NCBI RefSeq assembly: GCF_012272815.1
Contig: NZ_JAAWWL010000001.1
Location: 1-64,000 of the forward strand
From: Croceivirga thetidis
Lineage (GTDB): Bacteria; Bacteroidota; Bacteroidia; Flavobacteriales; Flavobacteriaceae
Direction of reading: 5' to 3'
DNA: 64,000 bases
Made by a program: the position numbers and the translations under genes. Of the stretch, positions 37,501 to 46,061 are shown piece after piece; the stretch's first letter is position 1, and the number at the start of each line of letters is the position of its first letter. A model generated the notes under the pieces. That model did no database searches. It was not told the DNA's origin and was given only the letters and a program-made list of their open reading frames with translations.

Positions 37501-38800
37501 TTGGAAGGTACCAATGCTTGATGACCAAGAACTTATGGTTTCGAAACTTGAGAATAAAGAAGGCCTGATAGAATACAGCTGTACGTTCTCCTTCTTTATC
37601 GATGAAACTGATAAAATCAATATCGAAAACCATTGGAATATTGCTGATTACACTTATAATGACCAATACTACAATCTACAGGTCTGGGCTGACAATATGT
37701 TTAATTTGAAGCTTTTGGTAAATGAGGTTATTCAAAATATTAAAGGATTAACGTCTGATGAGCTCAATTATACTATTGGTGATATCCCTGAAGTTTTTGT
37801 TCGAAATTTTGATTATAGAAATAATAAACTATACATCAATGTCGTAAATCCTGGTGGATTGAACCAAATTTCTGTGAAAGGTATATTGGCGTCAACAGAA
37901 ACAGATAGTGACCGTGCCTTTTATGACACTTTTGATTTGTCTGGAGATATTGAAGACCAAATCGTTTTTGATACTGAAGGGGTGTACACTATCGGATTTA
38001 CAATTAACGACGATGCTCCGGTAACTGATAACATATTCTTTGCAGATGGAGTTTGGGGTTATGATGTTGACGAAACAAAAGAGAACGTTTCAACATTTGC
38101 CACCTTCCAAGATTTTCAAAGCGAAAATGACGATGATCTTTACATAGAACGTGGAGCCAAAATCAGAGGTACCATTAATGAGAAGTTTGTTCTGTACCGT
38201 TCTGTTGAAGCAAAATTCGGTGTTAAGGATATTTCAGAATACGAAGGTGTTGCATTTGATGCAAAAGCAAGTCAGGTTCGTGAAATGGATGTGATTTTGA
38301 TTAATCCAGAATTATCTTTCGAAGAGCAATTAAAAGCAAACATAGTACTAGGTGAAGAACAAGATGCGTATTTTATCGATTTCGCTTCATTTGTAGGTGA
38401 TCAAGAAAACTTGAAAAATATCTCAATGATCATATTCGAAGCCTTGAACTGGACATATGAAGAAACCCATTTTGCCTTGGAACTATCCAAATTACGTTTA
38501 ACCTCTAACGGTAACGATGCAAAAACAGGTAAAAACAGCGGAAAAGAAAGGCTAAATAAAGTGTATCCAAACCCTGTTAGCTCAGTCTCAACCCTGGCAT
38601 TTGAAAGTAAAAAATCAGATCACTTTGAATTGTACGTGTATAATCTGAATGGTAATGTCGTTTACGTAAAACAAGGTAAAATTACACCTGGTTTAAACCG
38701 AGTAGAGATAGAGCGAGGCAACCAGGCGTCTGGCAACTATTCTTACCAACTTATTTTAAATAACGAAGATAACCTCTCAGGTAAGCTGATTTTTGAATAA
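34523..38800 (+). CDS. Large multi-domain type A T9SS cargo protein
   Basis: A 1425-residue secreted protein with an N-terminal export signal (residues 1-32, hydrophobic FLFLGTFIVPSL, ending TNA before QDNFN). A DUF6923-like propeller lies at about 35-260, and an acidic ICDNGIDDDGDGLIDC motif at about 272. A DUF11-like beta-domain is at about 305-420. A second propeller-like domain at about 430-650 repeats the first. A GEVED-type domain ends near 815 (LGEVEDYRQ), and a second ICDNGIDDDLDGLFDC motif is near 823. After a Lys/Asn-rich linker come beta-rich domains, then a Por_Secre_tail type A sorting domain from about 1345 (VYPNPVSSVSTLAF). It is predicted to reach the surface by T9SS. The role is unknown. 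Confidence 0.88.
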   Translation: MQRTTILRISLRAAVTFLFLGTFIVPSLTNAQDNFNCNSELYQVVNGRDLKKLNPTTGSYEHVGTSSITYNGAGFNVEDGYIYGMSGSTMVRINNSGQATSLGNVSGFNALSYSGDFDTDGNWYSFKDNNGTFTMNTVDVSNTSNLTATVDTIFEMPGSGSLGNCADVAYNTLTGKFYGMRGGVIHEFDNINFTVTPIADYSNEVSGGAAFGAVWTDNEGNVYFFNNTTGNIYKASFDASGNVTGFTFAATSEPNGSNDGMACSQAEPPVFPEICDNGIDDDGDGLIDCEDDDCTLSDACKIDGSILSTSTSLENGFVTYQVFLTNNTNINKSFTAYDTLPGGFEFVQDTLDFDQNGLSDFALNPIEGDQNNLSWGTLSLEPGETLRIAYDLIINSSVQPDTYQNLFTLSNNELKEGTLQAAVEVVDDYTPEGYSCDPAFYQVYKKRGKNQPNLYGRLDPLTGDYDQIAVASDKANALGFDINTGLVYGASGRKFIQLDSMGVVTYQGITFNKNVYRGDVDQNSLWYGVDGSDMVVIDVSGTPTQIARYVGEGLSGWDIAYNKDGNFYSVHNNTLYKFDTTTNKKSTVGALIGDGIPSTGNGAQWTGSDGYLYISNNSTGKITRVDVNTRVARIVSQSIDGLQLNDGFSCPTSIPAVYGYDYGDNSGIPKAGFLSYKQDIGDDTIPENQMVWLGSTITVDDNDLSNSTADGDIDDGIVIASQVDNNQLAVTINLNSNFSTTANYLLGVDWDSDGTFDQIISGSSAINGAASVVEQLSVPVDYVTTQVNFRVVVTEEALSSEDISGINEKLGEVEDYRQAIGTAEICDNGIDDDLDGLFDCDDDDCANFGDCETTATSGGNNGGLESNNRLSEKIAKRNYERYKNNKLNLKVNTQERSFEDYRFQKRPVKSAKNVDSFELIDLIPTSGIPNTSVYNSTPDDLIGITNATQTLSVDYFDNEIRKGAILSTVSENGVYEHTKAVCDRVTGTSIINIWKVPMLDDQELMVSKLENKEGLIEYSCTFSFFIDETDKINIENHWNIADYTYNDQYYNLQVWADNMFNLKLLVNEVIQNIKGLTSDELNYTIGDIPEVFVRNFDYRNNKLYINVVNPGGLNQISVKGILASTETDSDRAFYDTFDLSGDIEDQIVFDTEGVYTIGFTINDDAPVTDNIFFADGVWGYDVDETKENVSTFATFQDFQSENDDDLYIERGAKIRGTINEKFVLYRSVEAKFGVKDISEYEGVAFDAKASQVREMDVILINPELSFEEQLKANIVLGEEQDAYFIDFASFVGDQENLKNISMIIFEALNWTYEETHFALELSKLRLTSNGNDAKTGKNSGKERLNKVYPNPVSSVSTLAFESKKSDHFELYVYNLNGNVVYVKQGKITPGLNRVEIERGNQASGNYSYQLILNNEDNLSGKLIFE

Positions 38801-38822
38801 TGTTTTAAAATAGTATATAATC

Positions 38823-38847
38823 AAGGCCAGCAAATGCTGGCCTTTTT
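38823..38847 (+). terminator. Terminator after the type A cargo gene
   Basis: An AAGGCCAGC / GCTGGCCTT hairpin with a four-base loop, followed by a T-run. Confidence 0.92.
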
Positions 38848-38922
38848 AGTTTGCATACATTATTTCCCCATTCACAACAATAATTTCTCCTCCAGCTTAC
38901 ATATAGATATTTTTACTACTTA

Positions 38923-38936
38923 ATTTGTAAGTAAAT
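38923..38936 (+). promoter_or_regulatory. Inverse copy of the 14-base motif upstream of the 34523 gene
   Basis: ATTTGTAAGTAAAT is the exact reverse complement of the motif at 34473-34486. It sits five bases before the ATG at 38942, where it could affect translation or act as an operator. The function is unproven. Confidence 0.25.
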
Positions 38937-38941
38937 ACCCC

Positions 38942-41887
38942 ATGTCTACAATAAGCAAATCACTCGCCCTACTATTCGTTTTTATGGTCATAATTTCTTG
39001 TTCAAAAGACACTGATCCTGAAGTTATCACCCCAGATGACAATCCTACGGCAACCTGTAGCGATGGTATACAAAATGGTGATGAGCTTGGTGTGGATTGT
39101 GGAGGAACTTGTTCACAATGTGTTAGTGATGACCCTTCAGACCTGGGCGGAACAATCACTGAAGAATTTACTTTGGATTCTTCAATTACCTATACGTTGG
39201 GATCGTCATTGGTTGTTCGGAGTGGTGGTACTTTAATCATACCAGCTGGAACTAGAATTCAAGCTGAATCTGGAAGTTCAAATCATATCTTGGTCGAGCA
39301 AGGTGGTGATATCGCCATTGAAGGTACGGAACAAAACCCAGTGATTATGGAATTGAAACCTGGTTCCTCGGGGTTTTGGGGAGGGCTTGTCATTGCAGGC
39401 AATGCACCGGTAACAAGTGGCGAAAGCACTTCGATTACAGGAAGTACAACAACTTTTGGCGGAAACGAACCCGCAGACAATTCTGGTAGTATTTCCTACT
39501 TGATCATAAGAAATGCTGGTTCAACTTCAAGTTCGAGTGAAATTGGTAGAGCTAGCCTAGCCCTTTATGGTTTGGGTACTGCTACAACCATTGATCATGT
39601 AGCTATTTTCGATACTCAGGGTGATGCTTTGTCCATTTATGGTGGTAACAATACAACAGAAAACATATACATTGAAAATGCTTCTCGAAATGCCTTGGTA
39701 TGGAATGAAGGTTGGTCAGGAACGATTGCAAATTCAATGGCAGTGAATACAAATCTATTAACTGCTGTCGTAAGCGCGAACGGGGAGAATAATTTACCCA
39801 ATCTTTCAAACTTTACTGCAATTTCCGAGCAAAGCAATACAGCCTTTCAATTCTTTGATCAATCTGGCGCTAATATTACAGGTCTTGCCTTAATTGGATT
39901 TGAAAAATCATTTGAGCTCTTTGATGCCGTTACCAATGCAAACGTAGCAGTGAACGGCGAAGATGTAGTCGTAGACCTACCCTATATCGCACAGGCAAGG
40001 GTAGACCAAACCGATTTTGGCTGGGCAGGTCAACTAACAACAATTGATTTTGTTACGGTCGGTGGTGATATAACTTCAGATACCACTTTGGAAGCTTCAT
40101 CAACCTATTTTCTAACTGGGTCATTAAGCGTAAAGGAAGGGGCAACACTAACCATTGATGCGGGTACTGAAATCATTGCAGATGTCGAAAACGGCAACTC
40201 TACTAATACGTTTATCCTAGTTGAACAAGGAGCACGAATCGAAGTATCTGGCACCGCACAAAATCCTGTGGTGATGAAATCTTCGAATGGACGACCCGGA
40301 GATTGGGGCGGACTAATTTTGGCTGGAAATGCGACAACCTCAGCAGGTGTAAATGCTACTGCTGAAGTTGGAGAAATTCAATATGGAGGTACAACTGACA
40401 ACGATGACTCAGGGACAATCAACCATTTGGTCCTTCAAAATACTGGAGCCAAAATAACTGAAAACTCAGAATATAATGGATTAACGCTTTATGCAGTTGG
40501 TTCGGGAACCACAATAAATAATGTTGCGGTCATTGACGGGAGTGATGATGGTATCGAATTATTTGGCGGTACGGTTTCTGTAAGTAATCTGTATTTGGAA
40601 AATATTCAAGATGATTCCATCGACTGGACTGAAGGTTGGAATGGCTCAATAACTAATGCCTTAATTGTCCACACTATTGAAAATTTTTCAACAGCAGTGG
40701 AGGCAGATGGTATCAATGCCAATCCAGAATTAAATAATATTACTTGTATTTCGGAACATGGTGGAACTGCGATGCAGTTCAAGAACGATTCTGGAGCGGA
40801 AATTTCTAATTTATCACTTCTCGGATATGGTAAGTCTTTTGATGTACCTAATAGCAGTACAATTGCGAATATTTCTTTGGATGGCAATAGTATAGATACA
40901 GATTTGCCATACATCGCATCACCAACTGTTGACTCAAATCTTTTTGATTGGGTATCAGATAAAGTTCAGGTAAATTCAATGGCCATAACTGGTGAATTAA
41001 TGAGTGACCTTGAACTAAACCCTGAAGTCACCTATTACCTTGATGGTGTTTTAAGTGTAGAAGCAGGAAATACCCTTACTATTCCTGCAGGAACCCAAAT
41101 TATTGCAGATGTTGAAGGCGGTGAAGAAACTGCAACTTACATTGTAGTACAAAGAGATGCGCAAATTTCCATTAATGGTACGTCTGAAAGTCCGGTTTTA
41201 ATGACTTCTTCAAATAAAGAAGCTGGTGACTGGGGTGGTTTGATAATTGCTGGTAATGGAATTACTTCTATTGGTGTTGACATTCAGGCTGAAGTAGGAA
41301 ATATTGTTTACGGTGGAAGCAATAACGCAGATTCTTCAGGAAATGTCAATTATTTACAAATTGAATATGCCGGAGCATTGATAAATCCTGAGTCACAATA
41401 CAACGGACTTTCGCTCTATGCAGTTGGTTCTGGAACTACTCTCGCTAATATTGCAATTCTTAACGGTAATGATGATGGAATTGAGTTTTTTGGAGGTGCG
41501 GTAGCTGTAGAAAACCTATACCTGAAAAATAACGCCGATGATTCGATTGACTGGACAGAAGAATGGGCTGGTGGCATTACAAATGCCTACATAGAAATTG
41601 GAACATCATTTTCAAGTGCCCTTGAAGCCGAGGGAAATCAATCAAGGCCAACCTTAACAAATGTGACTGCAATCAGTTCTATGGGTGGTAATGCACTAGC
41701 CTTCAAACAAAATTCCGGTGCAACAATTGAAAGCCTTTCTTTAGATGGGTTTAATACTTCACTAATTATGGTTGATGGTGCCCCTTTGGCCAATGTCAAC
41801 ATTAATGGTGAAGATGCCGACCCCAACGACGATTATGAGGTATCATCAAGTTTGGATATGTCTTTATTCAGTTGGGTTGCAAACTAA
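38942..41887 (+). CDS. Beta-helix repeat lipoprotein
   Basis: A 981-residue lipoprotein. The signal is MSTISKSLALLFVFMVIISC with lipobox IISC, followed by an acidic spacer and a Cys-rich motif (CSDGIQNGDELGVDCGGTC). Three modules of about 300 residues follow, near 39170, 40080 and 41015. Each begins with a TYFLTGSLSVKEGATLTIDA-type strand, continues with NPVVMKSSN and DWGGLILAGN, and ends with an NDDGIEFFGG and DSIDWTEGW region. This is a right-handed parallel beta-helix type. The function may be surface adhesion or polysaccharide binding; no catalytic motif is evident. A terminator separates it from the type A cargo gene, so it needs its own promoter. Confidence 0.85.
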   Translation: MSTISKSLALLFVFMVIISCSKDTDPEVITPDDNPTATCSDGIQNGDELGVDCGGTCSQCVSDDPSDLGGTITEEFTLDSSITYTLGSSLVVRSGGTLIIPAGTRIQAESGSSNHILVEQGGDIAIEGTEQNPVIMELKPGSSGFWGGLVIAGNAPVTSGESTSITGSTTTFGGNEPADNSGSISYLIIRNAGSTSSSSEIGRASLALYGLGTATTIDHVAIFDTQGDALSIYGGNNTTENIYIENASRNALVWNEGWSGTIANSMAVNTNLLTAVVSANGENNLPNLSNFTAISEQSNTAFQFFDQSGANITGLALIGFEKSFELFDAVTNANVAVNGEDVVVDLPYIAQARVDQTDFGWAGQLTTIDFVTVGGDITSDTTLEASSTYFLTGSLSVKEGATLTIDAGTEIIADVENGNSTNTFILVEQGARIEVSGTAQNPVVMKSSNGRPGDWGGLILAGNATTSAGVNATAEVGEIQYGGTTDNDDSGTINHLVLQNTGAKITENSEYNGLTLYAVGSGTTINNVAVIDGSDDGIELFGGTVSVSNLYLENIQDDSIDWTEGWNGSITNALIVHTIENFSTAVEADGINANPELNNITCISEHGGTAMQFKNDSGAEISNLSLLGYGKSFDVPNSSTIANISLDGNSIDTDLPYIASPTVDSNLFDWVSDKVQVNSMAITGELMSDLELNPEVTYYLDGVLSVEAGNTLTIPAGTQIIADVEGGEETATYIVVQRDAQISINGTSESPVLMTSSNKEAGDWGGLIIAGNGITSIGVDIQAEVGNIVYGGSNNADSSGNVNYLQIEYAGALINPESQYNGLSLYAVGSGTTLANIAILNGNDDGIEFFGGAVAVENLYLKNNADDSIDWTEEWAGGITNAYIEIGTSFSSALEAEGNQSRPTLTNVTAISSMGGNALAFKQNSGATIESLSLDGFNTSLIMVDGAPLANVNINGEDADPNDDYEVSSSLDMSLFSWVAN
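39170..41887 (+). repeat. Three approximately 0.9-kb coding modules of the beta-helix lipoprotein
   Basis: Modules start near 39170, 40080 and 41015, a spacing of about 910 and 935 bases. Modules 2 and 3 are clearly more alike (EIIADVENG / QIIADVEGG; SEYNGLTLYAVGSGTT / SQYNGLSLYAVGSGTT) than either is to module 1. That order suggests a later duplication of the second. Confidence 0.85.
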
Positions 41888-41893
41888 ATTTGA

Positions 41894-42907
41894 TTAAAAA
41901 CCCATTCGAACCAAAGAATTTTCGAATCCTGGCGTCATATAGGATTGGGTGGTACCATCATCACCTATAAAAATGATAAAAGCATCTACATCTTTGTCTG
42001 ATTTTAGATAGGCTTTGGTGTCTTCCAATTCCATTACCATAAATGCAGTGGCAAATGCATCAGCACTTGCACAGTCTTTTGCTAAAACCGTTGTAGCTAA
42101 AACATTTGAATTTTTGGTATACCCAGTTTTTGGATCAACACTATGAACGTATTTTTCACCGGTACGTTCATCAATTCTAAATTTTCTATAATTCCCTGAA
42201 GAAGCCAATGCTTTGTTTTCAAGTGAAACTACAGCAGCAGAGCCACGGTAAGATAAATCAGTAGGGTTATCTATACCTACTGTCCATCGTTTGCCTGAAA
42301 GTACATTAGTACCTTTCGTTAAAATCTCGCCCCCAACCTCAACTAAATAATTTTTATAACCCCTTTCATCAAGCAGATTTCCCAATAAATCAATAGAATA
42401 CCCTTTGGCCACGGCATTAAAATCGAATTCAATTGCTGGATTTAATTTCTTTATCCGTCCTTTTTTGGTAAGGCTGACCTTATCGAATCCGACGAATTGT
42501 AGAAGGCTGTCCACTTTTGTACTGTCCAAAATTATTGATTCTCCCGGGCCAAAACCCCAGGCATTGACCAAAACACCAACTGTTGGGTCAAAATAACCAT
42601 TGGATGCCTTATGTACCTTTTTCGAAACTTCAAAAACCTTTTTGAACATGTCATCAACTACTATCGTTGAGTCACCACTATTTATTCTTGAAATATCTGA
42701 GTTCGGTATGTAGGTGGACATCGATTGATAAACTTCAGCAAAAACCGATTCAATTTCATTTTGCAAATCAACCTGGCCTTTCGCGAAATAGGTAATTGCA
42801 TATGTTGTACCCATTGCCTCACCTACAGCAATATTCTTTTCTAAAGGCTTTTCAGTTTTACAACACAACAGAAAAGATAACAAAATGACAAAGCAAGCTT
42901 TTTTCAT
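41894..42907 (-). CDS. apbE: FAD:protein FMN transferase (ApbE), lipoprotein
   Basis: A 337-residue lipoprotein flavin transferase. ATG 42907 is chosen because it opens the lipoprotein signal (MKKACFVILLSFLLCC, CKTEK); an upstream TTG overlaps the preceding gene. Family features are MGTTYAITYF, DPTVGVLVNAWGFGPG, FDFNAVAKGYSID, VEVGGEILTKG, SSGNYRKF and HSVDPKTGY. Enzymes of this type move FMN from FAD to a threonine of NqrB and NqrC, using magnesium. The nqr genes lie just upstream on the same strand, and a terminator and the 122-residue gene come between. It acts on the periplasmic side of the membrane. Confidence 0.94.
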   Translation of the reverse strand: MKKACFVILLSFLLCCKTEKPLEKNIAVGEAMGTTYAITYFAKGQVDLQNEIESVFAEVYQSMSTYIPNSDISRINSGDSTIVVDDMFKKVFEVSKKVHKASNGYFDPTVGVLVNAWGFGPGESIILDSTKVDSLLQFVGFDKVSLTKKGRIKKLNPAIEFDFNAVAKGYSIDLLGNLLDERGYKNYLVEVGGEILTKGTNVLSGKRWTVGIDNPTDLSYRGSAAVVSLENKALASSGNYRKFRIDERTGEKYVHSVDPKTGYTKNSNVLATTVLAKDCASADAFATAFMVMELEDTKAYLKSDKDVDAFIIFIGDDGTTQSYMTPGFENSLVRMGF

Positions 42908-42908
42908 A

Positions 42909-43277
42909 TCATACCTCAATTAGTCCTTGATAATCGACCAAATAATCCTCATTCAAATATACGGGGATGTTTTGATCTGTTGCATTCGAAAGCCCTACTC
43001 CGGCATAGTAGGTCTTGGCTTCAAATTTATCTGCATGGTTCTTCATTTTAGCCAAGAGTCCTTCATCGTATGTTCTAGGATTCTCTGGATGATTCACATG
43101 CCTCACAATTATAAAATGAAGGATTTTGTCCTTGAGACAAACAAACTGAGGGTTTTTCTTTGGTTTACTGTTCACGGCCATAAACTCAAATCCGTCAGCC
43201 TCTAATTGCCGACCAACTATGTTCATGGCAAGATTATGAAGTTCTTGTTCCGTTAGTGTTCTTCTTTCGTCCCTCAT
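42909..43277 (-). CDS. Conserved 122-residue protein between nqr genes and apbE
   Basis: A 122-residue soluble protein of a small family found next to nqrF and apbE in Bacteroidetes. It is sometimes labelled as NqrF in databases although it has no iron-sulfur or flavin motif. Features are TEQELHNLAMNIVGRQLEAD, FVCLKDKILHFIIVRHVNHP, TYYAGVGLSNATD and YLVDYQGLIEV. The last segment resembles a nuclease-like or DUF-type beta-fold, but I cannot assign it. Its stop lies one base before the apbE ATG, so the two are translated together. A role in Nqr maturation is inferred from position. Confidence 0.75.
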   Translation of the reverse strand: MRDERRTLTEQELHNLAMNIVGRQLEADGFEFMAVNSKPKKNPQFVCLKDKILHFIIVRHVNHPENPRTYDEGLLAKMKNHADKFEAKTYYAGVGLSNATDQNIPVYLNEDYLVDYQGLIEV

Positions 43278-43282
43278 TTAAT

Positions 43283-43310
43283 AAAAAACCGACGCCTAGG
43301 CATCGGTTTA
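43283..43310 (-). terminator. Terminator after nqrF
   Basis: An AAACCGA / TCGGTTT stem with an inner GCCTAGGC palindrome. On the minus strand it is followed by a TTTTTTATT tract. It lies between nqrF and the 122-residue gene and so may separate their expression. Confidence 0.8.
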
Positions 43311-43353
43311 TATTTAAATTAAATATTCTATGATTAAACTTTTGCTGGATTTT

Positions 43354-44658
43354 CTATCCTCCAAAATCATCGAATCTAATATGCTCATCAGGAATACCGA
43401 AGTCCTCTCCCATCTTTTGAACTGCTTTGTTCATTAATGGTGGGCCACAGAAATACAATTCGATATCTTCCGGAGAATCGTGATGGTTCAAATAATTATC
43501 AATAACACAATTGTGGATGAACCCAACAAAACCATCACCAGGAGCATTAATGTCTTCTTTTACTTTCCAATTATCCTCTTCTAAAGGCTCAGATAATGCC
43601 ATATAAAATTTGAAATTGGGGAAATCTTTTTCCAACTGTTTAAAGTGATCAATGTAGAACAGCTCTCTTTTTGAGCGCCCCCCGTACCAGTAAGTTACCT
43701 TTCTATTGGTCTTTAATGTTTTGAACAAATGGTATAAATGTGAACGCATTGGTGCCATTCCGGCCCCACCGCCTACATAAAGCATTTCAGATTCCGATTC
43801 ATTGATAAAGAATTCACCAAACGGACCTGAAATAGTTACCGGATCACCTTCTTTTAAAGCAAAAATATAGGAAGACGCAACACCTGGATTTACATCCATC
43901 CATCCATTTTTAGAACGATCCCATGGCGGCGTAGCGATACGTACGTTCAGCATGATCTCTCTACCTTCTGCGGGGTAAGAGGCCATTGAATATGCCCGCT
44001 CAACAGTTTCAGGGTTTTTCATTACCAAAGGCCAAAGACCGAACTTGTCCCATTCTGTCTGAAACTTATCAGGGGTTTCATGCTCCTCTGGGTGGGCCGT
44101 GATATCGATATCAGAATATTTGATTTCACAAGGTGGTATCTCAATCTGAATATATCCGCCTGCTTTGTAATTCATCTCTTCTGGAATCTCAACAACAAAC
44201 TCTTTGATGAATGAAGCAACATTATAGTTACGAACAACTTTCGCATCCCATTTTTTGATACCAAATACCTCCTCAGGAATGGTAATCTCCATGTCTTGCT
44301 TCACCTTAACCTGGCATGCAAGACGTGCACCATGTTGTAACTCTTTTCTTGAGAAATGCGGTGTTTCTGTTGGTAGCGCTTCACCTCCACCAGATAGCAC
44401 GTGACACTCACATTGAATGCAGGTTCCACCACCACCACAAGCCGATGGTAAAAATACCTTTTGGTTACCAAGCGTAGACAAAAGTGTTCCTCCAGAGGCA
44501 ACCTCAATCTTCTTTTCACCGTTTATGGTCAAAGTCACGGGACCAGAAGGGCTCAGCTTTTCTTTGGTAAACAACAATAAGGCTACCAAAAGTAATAGTA
44601 GAACCAGAAATGAAACTACCGTTATTAAAATCGTACCGCCAGTTGTAGCTAATATCAT
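43354..44658 (-). CDS. nqrF: Na+-translocating NADH:quinone reductase subunit F
   Basis: A 434-residue electron-input subunit: NADH reduces FAD, and electrons pass to a 2Fe-2S cluster. An N-terminal membrane helix lies at about 5-30. The plant-type ferredoxin domain has ACGGGGTCIQCECHV, and the fourth cysteine is in ARLACQVKV. The FAD/NAD reductase domain follows: MASYPAEG for FAD, VGGGAGMAPMRSHLYHLF for NADH and FCGPPLMNKAV. The length is somewhat above the usual 408. It overlaps nqrE by four bases and is the last nqr gene before a terminator. Confidence 0.96.
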   Translation of the reverse strand: MILATTGGTILITVVSFLVLLLLLVALLLFTKEKLSPSGPVTLTINGEKKIEVASGGTLLSTLGNQKVFLPSACGGGGTCIQCECHVLSGGGEALPTETPHFSRKELQHGARLACQVKVKQDMEITIPEEVFGIKKWDAKVVRNYNVASFIKEFVVEIPEEMNYKAGGYIQIEIPPCEIKYSDIDITAHPEEHETPDKFQTEWDKFGLWPLVMKNPETVERAYSMASYPAEGREIMLNVRIATPPWDRSKNGWMDVNPGVASSYIFALKEGDPVTISGPFGEFFINESESEMLYVGGGAGMAPMRSHLYHLFKTLKTNRKVTYWYGGRSKRELFYIDHFKQLEKDFPNFKFYMALSEPLEEDNWKVKEDINAPGDGFVGFIHNCVIDNYLNHHDSPEDIELYFCGPPLMNKAVQKMGEDFGIPDEHIRFDDFGG

Positions 44659-45401
44659 TTTTCTTCTTTTATAGCATCGTTAAACGAAATGGCATCGCCA
44701 TCTTCTTCAATTTCTTTTTTTACTTTTTTCTCTTCGAGATTTTCGGCCGTCGTAGTCTCTTCAGTTGCAGGAGGATCGTTATCCCCAGTCAACATTCCAC
44801 CAAAACTCTGAAAACCTATGCCCATCAAACCAGTGATGATGAAGGTAATTCCTAGTCCACGTAATGGGGCCGGAACATTTGAATATCTAATCTTTTCTCG
44901 GATTGCAGCAATCGCGAGAATGGCCAAGAACCATCCAATACCTGAACTGATTCCGTAATTCAAAGCCAAACCTAAAGTTGGTATTTCCCTAGCCTGCATG
45001 AAGAGGGAACCACCCAAAATCGCACAGTTCACAGCAATCAAAGGCAAGAATATACCTAAAGAGTTATACAATGAAGGAGAAAACTTCTCTACGATAATTT
45101 CCACAAGCTGTACCATTGTTGCAATGGTGGCGATGAACAATATAAAGGAAAGGAAACCTAAATTATAGTCTGCATATTCTGGTCCTAACCATGCCAATGC
45201 ACCATCGCGAAGTAAATATTGATCTAACAACCAGTTTAGTGGCACCGTCACCCCTAAAACAAAGATTACAGCTGCACCTAAGCCTACTGCAGTACTCACC
45301 TTCTTTGATACCGCTAGGTAGGAACACATTCCCAAGAACACGGCGAAAACCATGTTGTCGATGAAAATTGATTTAAAAAATAATTCTAAATGCTCTAACA
45401 T
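44655..45401 (-). CDS. nqrE: Na+-translocating NADH:quinone reductase subunit E
   Basis: A 248-residue membrane subunit with about six helices, including LFFKSIFIDNMVFAVFLGMC and PLIAVNCAILGGSLFMQ. NqrD and NqrE together hold an iron centre between their cysteines; C26 and C120-type positions are present in the two listed segments. The family norm is about 200 residues. An acidic, charged tail of about 45 residues (ATEETTTAENLEEKKV and beyond) is an extension seen in Bacteroidetes forms. It lies 11 bases after nqrD and overlaps nqrF. Confidence 0.95.
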   Translation of the reverse strand: MLEHLELFFKSIFIDNMVFAVFLGMCSYLAVSKKVSTAVGLGAAVIFVLGVTVPLNWLLDQYLLRDGALAWLGPEYADYNLGFLSFILFIATIATMVQLVEIIVEKFSPSLYNSLGIFLPLIAVNCAILGGSLFMQAREIPTLGLALNYGISSGIGWFLAILAIAAIREKIRYSNVPAPLRGLGITFIITGLMGIGFQSFGGMLTGDNDPPATEETTTAENLEEKKVKKEIEEDGDAISFNDAIKEEK

Positions 45402-45412
45402 GTTTTTCTTTT

Positions 45413-46060
45413 TTAAGCTTCTTCAATTAATGCGCGGTTTCTTGAGCGCTGCACCCAGATAATGATTCCTACAACAATTAAAGCTGCAGGCGGAATAATC
45501 ATAAATCCGTTGTTCTCATATCCAGTGGCATACAATCCTGTCTTTGCAATTGGATCGCCCAATACTGGAACGCCCCATAGGGTTCCGGAACCTAATAGCT
45601 CACGAAAGAATCCGACAATGACCAAGATTACACCATAACCCAATGCATTACCAATTCCATCCAAAAATGACTTCCAAGGTCCATTACCTAAAGCAAAAGC
45701 TTCAAAACGACCCATTATAATACAGTTGGTAATAATTAGTCCCACGAAGACCGAAAGCGTTTTACTTAATTCGTAAGCAAAAGCTTTTAATACCTGGTCA
45801 ACAATAATTACCAAAGTTGCAACCACAATAAGCTGTACAATAATTCGAATTTTTGATGGGATGATGTTACGCATCAATGAGATGACAACGTTACCAACTC
45901 CTAATACAAAAATTACAGCAATAGACATTACCACAGAGGCTTGTAATTCGGCAGTGATGGCCAATGCAGAACAGATACCCAAAACCTGAATGGTTATGGG
46001 GTTATTATCGGCAAGCGGATCAAGAATTAGATTCGCATCTTTTTTTGATAGTAATGCCAT
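45413..46060 (-). CDS. nqrD: Na+-translocating NADH:quinone reductase subunit D
   Basis: A 215-residue membrane subunit, paralogous to NqrE, with about six helices. Cysteine segments VLGICSALAITAELQAS and LIITNCIIMGRFEAFALGNG match the conserved iron-binding pattern shared with NqrE. The length matches the family. The start at 46060 lies one base after the nqrC stop. With NqrE it forms the intramembrane electron path of the sodium pump. Confidence 0.95.
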   Translation of the reverse strand: MALLSKKDANLILDPLADNNPITIQVLGICSALAITAELQASVVMSIAVIFVLGVGNVVISLMRNIIPSKIRIIVQLIVVATLVIIVDQVLKAFAYELSKTLSVFVGLIITNCIIMGRFEAFALGNGPWKSFLDGIGNALGYGVILVIVGFFRELLGSGTLWGVPVLGDPIAKTGLYATGYENNGFMIIPPAALIVVGIIIWVQRSRNRALIEEA

Positions 46061-46061
46061 A

